64,000 nt of DNA from Moritella sp. 24 (GTDB lineage Bacteria; Pseudomonadota; Gammaproteobacteria; Enterobacterales; Moritellaceae), in the NCBI RefSeq assembly GCF_018219155.1, contig NZ_CP056123.1, forward strand, positions 496,001 to 560,000. The letters run 5' to 3'. The first letter of the stretch is position 1, and every line of letters begins with the position of its first letter. Made by a program: the position numbers and the translations under genes. Shown here piece after piece: positions 59,498 to 64,000 of this stretch. The notes below the pieces were generated by a model that saw only the letters and a list, made by a program, of their open reading frames with translations, was not told where the DNA came from and did no database searches.

Positions 59498-60910
59498 TTA
59501 GATAACCTTTTCACCATTTTCGATAACTGTTTGACGTACTTTTTTAGTGAACTCCATTGCTTCAGCAATGATTTCTTTTTCGTTAACAGTTAGCATGTCA
59601 CGATCTTGCATGATCACTTTACCAGCAACGATAGAGTGGCGTACGTTTGCAGAGTTTGCTGAGTACACAAGTGCTGAGTATGGGTTGTACATTGGTACCA
59701 TGTTTGGTGCTTTTGTATCAATTACGATAACATCAGCCAGTTTACCCACTTCTAAAGAACCAATTTTGTCTTCCATGTGCAGTGCTTTTGCAGCGCCCAT
59801 CGTTGCCATGTCGATAACTTTAACTGGTGGCATTGCACCACGGTCATGGTTTACAAGTTTGTGAACTTTAGCTACTTGGTTAAATTCATCAATCGTACTT
59901 AGTGTATTACCAGACATTGGACCATCGGTACCTAAACCAATGCGTACGTCTTCGTCATACATTTTAAGTGCTGGTGATACACCTTTTGCTGATTTGATAT
60001 TTGCACTCATGTTATGCGCAACACCTGTACCCGCTTTTTTCACTAATTCAATATCAGACTCACTTACGTTGATCATGTGAGCAGCCACTAAACGTTCGTC
60101 TAATGAACCAATGCTATCCATGTATTCAACAGGTGATTTACCGTCAGCACGCTTAGCAATCTTTTCGTTTTCACGTTCAGATTCTGCTAAGTGAATTAAT
60201 ACTGGTACGTTATGCTCTTTTGCTAACTTAGTGATCTGTTGTAGCACTTCAGTTGTGTTTGTATAAGGTGCATGTGGTGCAAATGCAGGGGTAATACGTG
60301 GGTGATCTTTGTATTCTTCGATAAAGTTAAGCGCGTATTGAATGCCTTCTTGTGCATTTTGAGCATCGGCAACAGGGAATTTAATTACGGTTTCACCTAA
60401 GATTGCACGCATACCAATTTTATCAACGGTTTTTGCTACTTCATCTTCAAAGTAATACATGTCGCTATAGGTTGTTACGCCACCTTTAACCATTTCTAGG
60501 TTACCAAGGTTAGCGCCAATACGAACCATGTCGCGGCTTACTAGTTTCTTCTCTAGTGGGAAGATATAGCGGTGTAAACGTCCTGGAACATCATCAGCTA
60601 ATGAACGGAATACGGTCATTGAAGCGTGAGTATGAGTATTAATTAAACCAGGCATAACGATGTCGCCATCAACATCCATTACCTTGTTTGCTTCGTATTG
60701 CTGTGCAAGTTTCGCATCACCAACGGCAATAATCTTATTACCTTTAATAACAACGGTACCATTTTCATAAATGGCTTTATCACTGTTCATCGTTAATACG
60801 GTAGCATCAGTGATCATTAGATCTACTTTTTCTGCTGCATTAACTGAAGTTGCAAAAATAATAGAAGCGGCAACTAATGTCTTGTTAAAAAAATTCTTAC
60901 TAGCAAACAT
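59498..60910 (-). CDS. Exported TRZ/ATZ-family amidohydrolase (MtaD-like deaminase)
   Basis: A 470-residue metal-dependent amidohydrolase. A signal peptide ending SVNA, near residue 25, sends it to the periplasm, unlike the usual cytoplasmic deaminases. Metal and catalytic residues are complete: NTHTH (His93, His95), APHAPYT (His213), HLAE (His240, Glu243), AAHM (His278) and GTDGPMSGN (Asp329). This set matches 5-methylthioadenosine/S-adenosylhomocysteine deaminases and related nucleobase deaminases. The substrate could be a purine nucleoside or a triazine-like ring compound. It lies between the porin and rppH. Confidence 0.82.
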   Translation of the reverse strand: MFASKNFFNKTLVAASIIFATSVNAAEKVDLMITDATVLTMNSDKAIYENGTVVIKGNKIIAVGDAKLAQQYEANKVMDVDGDIVMPGLINTHTHASMTVFRSLADDVPGRLHRYIFPLEKKLVSRDMVRIGANLGNLEMVKGGVTTYSDMYYFEDEVAKTVDKIGMRAILGETVIKFPVADAQNAQEGIQYALNFIEEYKDHPRITPAFAPHAPYTNTTEVLQQITKLAKEHNVPVLIHLAESERENEKIAKRADGKSPVEYMDSIGSLDERLVAAHMINVSESDIELVKKAGTGVAHNMSANIKSAKGVSPALKMYDEDVRIGLGTDGPMSGNTLSTIDEFNQVAKVHKLVNHDRGAMPPVKVIDMATMGAAKALHMEDKIGSLEVGKLADVIVIDTKAPNMVPMYNPYSALVYSANSANVRHSIVAGKVIMQDRDMLTVNEKEIIAEAMEFTKKVRQTVIENGEKVI

Positions 60911-61293
60911 GTTTAAATCTCAATTTTATATGAATAGGACAGAAAACACTCTGGAAAGTCGAATTACACGATTTTCCAGAGCTTTATAAACGCATTAGCC
61001 ACTAATGGCAACCAAATAGCTTTAAATAACCCCATTAGTAGTAGTAGATTTTACATAATAGTGCTTAAACATATTGTGCTTAGTGACTCTTTATTATGCT
61101 GGTTGTTTTTTAGCGAACTTAGTGTTGATTGTCCGACCTGATAAATAGGGCCTCCAAGTACCGGATTTAGAGGAAATAGGCGGTATTTTGGCTTTGTAAA
61201 GGGATCTTTGGCAAAACTGAACCTGTAAATTTGCTGCCCATTGATTTATATGAAACAATCAAGTTAACTAAGTTCTACCCTTAAGGTGCTAAT
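60911..61293. other. Intergenic region between the amidohydrolase and rppH
   Basis: About 380 bases with no credible gene. CCAAGTACCG at 61154-61163 pairs imperfectly with CGGTATTTTGG at 61181-61191 around 17 bases. No known riboswitch is recognised on either strand. Both divergent genes must have promoters here. Confidence 0.4.
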
Positions 61294-61800
61294 GTGATTG
61301 ATAGCGATGGCTATCGTCTTAATGTAGGCATCCTAATTTGTAATCGTGAAGGTCAAGTTTTATGGGCTAAACGTTGTGGGCAACATTCTTGGCAATTTCC
61401 GCAAGGTGGTGTAGATAATGGAGAGTCTGCAGAGCAAGCAATGTATCGAGAACTGTACGAAGAAGTCGGATTAAAACCGAAAGATGTTTCGATTCTGGCC
61501 TCTTCTAAAACATGGTTGAAATATAAATTACCAAAGCGATTAGTCAGATGGGATAGCAAACCAGTCTGCATTGGGCAAAAGCAAAAATGGTTTTTACTGC
61601 GTTTGGAAGCGGACGACAGTAAGATCGACTTTAAACGCACTGGGCATCCAGAATTTGATGACTGGCGTTGGGTCAGTTATTGGTATCCGGTACGTCAGGT
61701 TGTATCGTTTAAAAAAGACGTTTATCGTCGTGTAATGAAAGAGTTTGCCCCTGTAGCATTACCTTTTATACGCAAAGACGTTAAACGTAAACGACGTTAA
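61294..61800 (+). CDS. rppH: RNA pyrophosphohydrolase RppH
   Basis: Nudix enzyme that removes pyrophosphate from 5'-triphosphate mRNA and triggers RNase E decay. The 168 residues compare with 176 in E. coli. The Nudix box [23 protein letters not shown] holds the metal ligands near residues 37-59. The N-terminal [14 protein letters not shown] and [17 protein letters not shown] are characteristic. The start is GTG at 61294 after AAGGTG. In E. coli ptsP follows; here lgt is next after a gap, with ptsP missing. Confidence 0.97.
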   Translation: MIDSDGYRLNVGILICNREGQVLWAKRCGQHSWQFPQGGVDNGESAEQAMYRELYEEVGLKPKDVSILASSKTWLKYKLPKRLVRWDSKPVCIGQKQKWFLLRLEADDSKIDFKRTGHPEFDDWRWVSYWYPVRQVVSFKKDVYRRVMKEFAPVALPFIRKDVKRKRR

Positions 61801-61811
61801 TGTTAAATAGT

Positions 61812-61851
61812 GCCTGCGTATTGAATGATTTACGTGATTCAATACAAAGGC
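61812..61851. repeat. Inverted repeat after rppH
   Basis: TATTGAAT (61819-61826) pairs with ATTCAATA (61837-61844), and GCCT/AGGC extend it beyond a 3-base mismatch. No T-run. It may be a weak terminator or stabiliser. The gap to lgt has no gene. Confidence 0.45.
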
Positions 61852-62065
61852 ATTACTTATTCACTTCAAACTTCTATTCTTAGCATTCCGCATGATTTTG
61901 AACTTTGTATCTCTTTCTAATACTTTGGTTTAATTTACCTTGCTTTACTGATTCTGTTGTTGCTACTTCTATATTGCGGCTAGTATTTGGTGTAAGGTGT
62001 CTTTCTATAACGTAATTTATTGCCTTAGCATAGGTAAGCACTTTCTTTTACTCAGGAACTCAATG

Positions 62066-62881
62066 ATGTCGCAGACATATCTACAATATCCAGAAATTGA
62101 TCCCGTTGCGATCAGTCTCGGTCCTATCAATGTTTATTGGTATGGCTTGATGTATTTACTTGGCTTTTTATTTGCTAATTGGATGGGTAATCGTCAAGCC
62201 GCTAAACCGGGAAGCCGTTGGGACAAAGAGGAGGTTGGGGATTTATTATTCTATGGCTTCCTTGGCGTGATCTTAGGCGGACGTATTGGTTATGTTCTAT
62301 TTTATAACTTCGGTTTATTCCTTGATGATCCAATGTATTTATTCCGTATCACGGATGGCGGTATGTCATTCCATGGTGGTTTGATTGGTGTATTGTTAGC
62401 GTTTGCTTATTTTGGTCGTAAAACACAGCGTTCATTTTTCGTTATTGCCGACTTTATTGCGCCGATGGTACCGTTTGGGTTAGCCGCTGGCCGTATTGGT
62501 AACTTTATTAATGGTGAGCTATGGGGACGTGTAACAGATGTGCCTTGGGCGATGATTTTCCCTACTGGTGGAGACTTACCACGTCATCCTAGTCAGCTGT
62601 ATCAGTTTGCAATGGAAGGTGTATTACTGCTTATTATCTTACAAGTATTTGCACGTAAACCCCGTCCTGTAGGCGCTATCTCTGGCCTATTCTTATTCGG
62701 TTATGGTATTTTCCGCTTTGTTGCAGAATACTTCCGTCAACCAGATTCTCAGTTGGGTCTGTACTTTGATTTGATTAGCATGGGACAAATTTTATCTACA
62801 CCGATGATTTTCCTGGGTGCGCTAATTATGTTTATTGCCTATAAGAAACCAACATTGTTTGCTGGTAAACACAGTGCATAA
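62066..62881 (+). CDS. lgt: Prolipoprotein diacylglyceryl transferase
   Basis: Inner-membrane enzyme that adds diacylglycerol to the lipobox cysteine of prolipoproteins. I chose ATG 62066 (271 residues), with AGGA at 62054-62057; ATG 62063 is equally possible. [20 protein letters not shown] matches E. coli. The signature [16 protein letters not shown] is present, with [12 protein letters not shown] and [13 protein letters not shown]. About seven membrane segments. The open frame upstream to 61997 is not supported. Confidence 0.97.
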   Translation: MSQTYLQYPEIDPVAISLGPINVYWYGLMYLLGFLFANWMGNRQAAKPGSRWDKEEVGDLLFYGFLGVILGGRIGYVLFYNFGLFLDDPMYLFRITDGGMSFHGGLIGVLLAFAYFGRKTQRSFFVIADFIAPMVPFGLAAGRIGNFINGELWGRVTDVPWAMIFPTGGDLPRHPSQLYQFAMEGVLLLIILQVFARKPRPVGAISGLFLFGYGIFRFVAEYFRQPDSQLGLYFDLISMGQILSTPMIFLGALIMFIAYKKPTLFAGKHSA

Positions 62882-63137
62882 ATAGAAAATACCCACCTGT
62901 AGTGACCGCTATATACTATGCTTAGTTGATGGGGTCCTACAGGTTGATTACTCCTACCTTTTATCGTTAATACCCTGTAAATAAGTTATTTTATGAAAAC
63001 TGCGGCCTTTGTCCGGATTGTTTATAATCAATGACTTTATATTGACTCTGTTACTTGTCTATCTAATTATACGGTTTAATAGAGTAGCGTATCCCTGTTC
63101 AGTATGCTGCTAGCCTAGCAATGAGTAATACTGCAAT
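62882..63137. other. Intergenic region between lgt and the GGDEF gene
   Basis: No gene seen. ACCTGTAG (62895-62902) and CTACAGGT (62937-62944) form an inverted repeat with a long loop. The promoter of the downstream gene is probably here. Confidence 0.35.
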
Positions 63138-64000
63138 ATGAAAATTCTCTCCATTTTTTTGGTCGCGTTTGGACTGTTCTTTTTGTCTACTAGCTTAAAA
63201 CCAGCGGTGAACATCTGTAAGCAAGACCGCAGTGTTGGCTGGAAATCACTCCTGCTATTAATTATCTTTTTTGTTTTTGGCTATTTTGCTTTTCTTTATT
63301 ATCTGACCACCATCACAGTCGTATCTATTGTCGAAACATGTTTGGCGATAATCCTATTTGGTGGCAGTATTTTCGTATTGATGGTGATTAAATTTAGTTT
63401 ACGCAGTCTTGAAGACCTCAATTTAATTGCCGAAAAAGAACGTCACAATGCATTACATGATTCATTAACGGGTTTACCTAATCGCTTACATTTTATGGGC
63501 GAGGTGTCATCGAGGATTGAACTGGCGACGCCATTTTCTGTTTTTGTACTCGACCTTAATGACTTTAAACAAATTAACGATGTTGTTGGTCATTATTATG
63601 GTGATCAATTACTTATTAAGTTGTCACGAAGAATGGCAAAAGCACTGCCAAAGTCATGCTTTTTTTCACGCGTTGGTGGTGATGAATTCATTTTGATTAC
63701 AGATGTTGTCATTAAAGATGATATTGAAGCGTTAACGACGCTTATTACTGACGCACTCGTTACGCCTTTTGATATTAATAATTACAATATGAATGTTGGG
63801 GTCAGCATTGGTATTAGTTTATTCCCTGCACATGCTCAAGAGATCGCGCCTTTGTTACAAAAAGCAGATACGGCGATGTATGTATCAAAGAGAAAGCAGC
63901 TCACCTATATGCTCTATAACGCAAGTCTTGATGATGATGCGCATACGCGGCTAATGATCTCAAGTCAGCTTCATTTGGCATTAGAATTAAATCAATTTCA
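63138..64000 (+). CDS. GGDEF membrane protein, likely GGDEF-EAL (3' partial)
   Basis: An open frame from ATG 63138 runs off the end of the window (about 287 residues visible). Two membrane segments (about 1-19 and 40-61, with a third near 68-88) come first, then HDSLTGLPNR and the active-site GGDEF in FSRVGGDEFIL near 180-190, so it is probably a diguanylate cyclase. The RxxD inhibitory site ahead of GGDEF is absent. The last residues (TRLMISSQLHLALELNQF) look like the start of an EAL domain, which would lie beyond the window. A role in c-di-GMP turnover is likely; direction is unclear. Confidence 0.8.
   Translation, partial: MKILSIFLVAFGLFFLSTSLKPAVNICKQDRSVGWKSLLLLIIFFVFGYFAFLYYLTTITVVSIVETCLAIILFGGSIFVLMVIKFSLRSLEDLNLIAEKERHNALHDSLTGLPNRLHFMGEVSSRIELATPFSVFVLDLNDFKQINDVVGHYYGDQLLIKLSRRMAKALPKSCFFSRVGGDEFILITDVVIKDDIEALTTLITDALVTPFDINNYNMNVGVSIGISLFPAHAQEIAPLLQKADTAMYVSKRKQLTYMLYNASLDDDAHTRLMISSQLHLALELNQF

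Noticed and set aside
60911-61293. Purine riboswitch ahead of the amidohydrolase
   Set aside because: The conserved loop sequences of the purine class are not present on either strand.

Overview
The window is a chromosomal stretch of a gammaproteobacterium. Gene order, protein families, a recA promoter with a LexA box, a sigma-E-type rpoE promoter and an RF2 frameshift site all match the Enterobacteria/Vibrio/Shewanella group. The moderately low GC, the general protein character and the surrounding gene content suggest a marine Moritella-, Psychromonas- or Shewanella-like organism; the genus is inference. I see no prophage, insertion sequence, CRISPR array, tRNA or rRNA. This is mostly core genome, with accessory insertions and missing genes at a few junctions.

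Layout. 1-6060: dsbC (5' end cut off), recJ, a CBS-pair protein, prfB (read through a +1 frameshift) and lysS. 6112-10424: ygfZ opposite sdhE-ygfX, then a PhoD-like phosphatase and a DUF4442 hotdog protein. 10491-12095: nadB on the minus strand. 12247-21063: the envelope-stress operon rpoE-rseABC, then lepA-lepB-rnc-era-recO-pdxJ. 21140-33980: barA (minus), rlmD, relA, a large HD-GYP sensor, mazG and pyrG. 34051-40703: eno, ftsB-ispD-ispF-truD-pcm-nlpD-rpoS, with surE missing. 40875-45383: a lipoprotein, mutS (minus) and recA. 45511-48975: a PepSY protein and two tandem TraF-like outer-membrane proteins (all minus). 49536-50660: yjaG and hupA. 50757-54530: corB and ypjD (minus), ffh (plus). 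54830-56790: rpsP-rimM-trmD-rplS. 56891-60910: mutH, a DnaA-box cluster, a porin and an exported amidohydrolase (all minus). 61294-64000: rppH, lgt and the start of a GGDEF protein that runs off the end.

Functionally the window covers translation and its quality control (prfB, lysS, lepA, rpsP-rimM-trmD-rplS, truD, rlmD), stress regulators (rpoE/rseABC, relA, barA, rpoS), DNA repair (recJ, recO, mutS, mutH, recA), protein export and envelope work (lepB, ffh, lgt, nlpD, dsbC), and cyclic-di-GMP signalling (HD-GYP, GGDEF).

I did not find a convincing wholly new system. The most interesting non-coding signals are a dense DnaA-box cluster next to mutH, which matches the location of E. coli DARS2; a 32-bp tandem repeat that runs from the end of recO into the pdxJ leader; and direct repeats plus a three-codon mini-ORF ahead of rpoE. 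The most interesting accessory loci are the porin plus periplasmic MtaD-like hydrolase between mutH and rppH, the SBP/HD-GYP sensor between relA and mazG, and the tandem TraF-like barrels.
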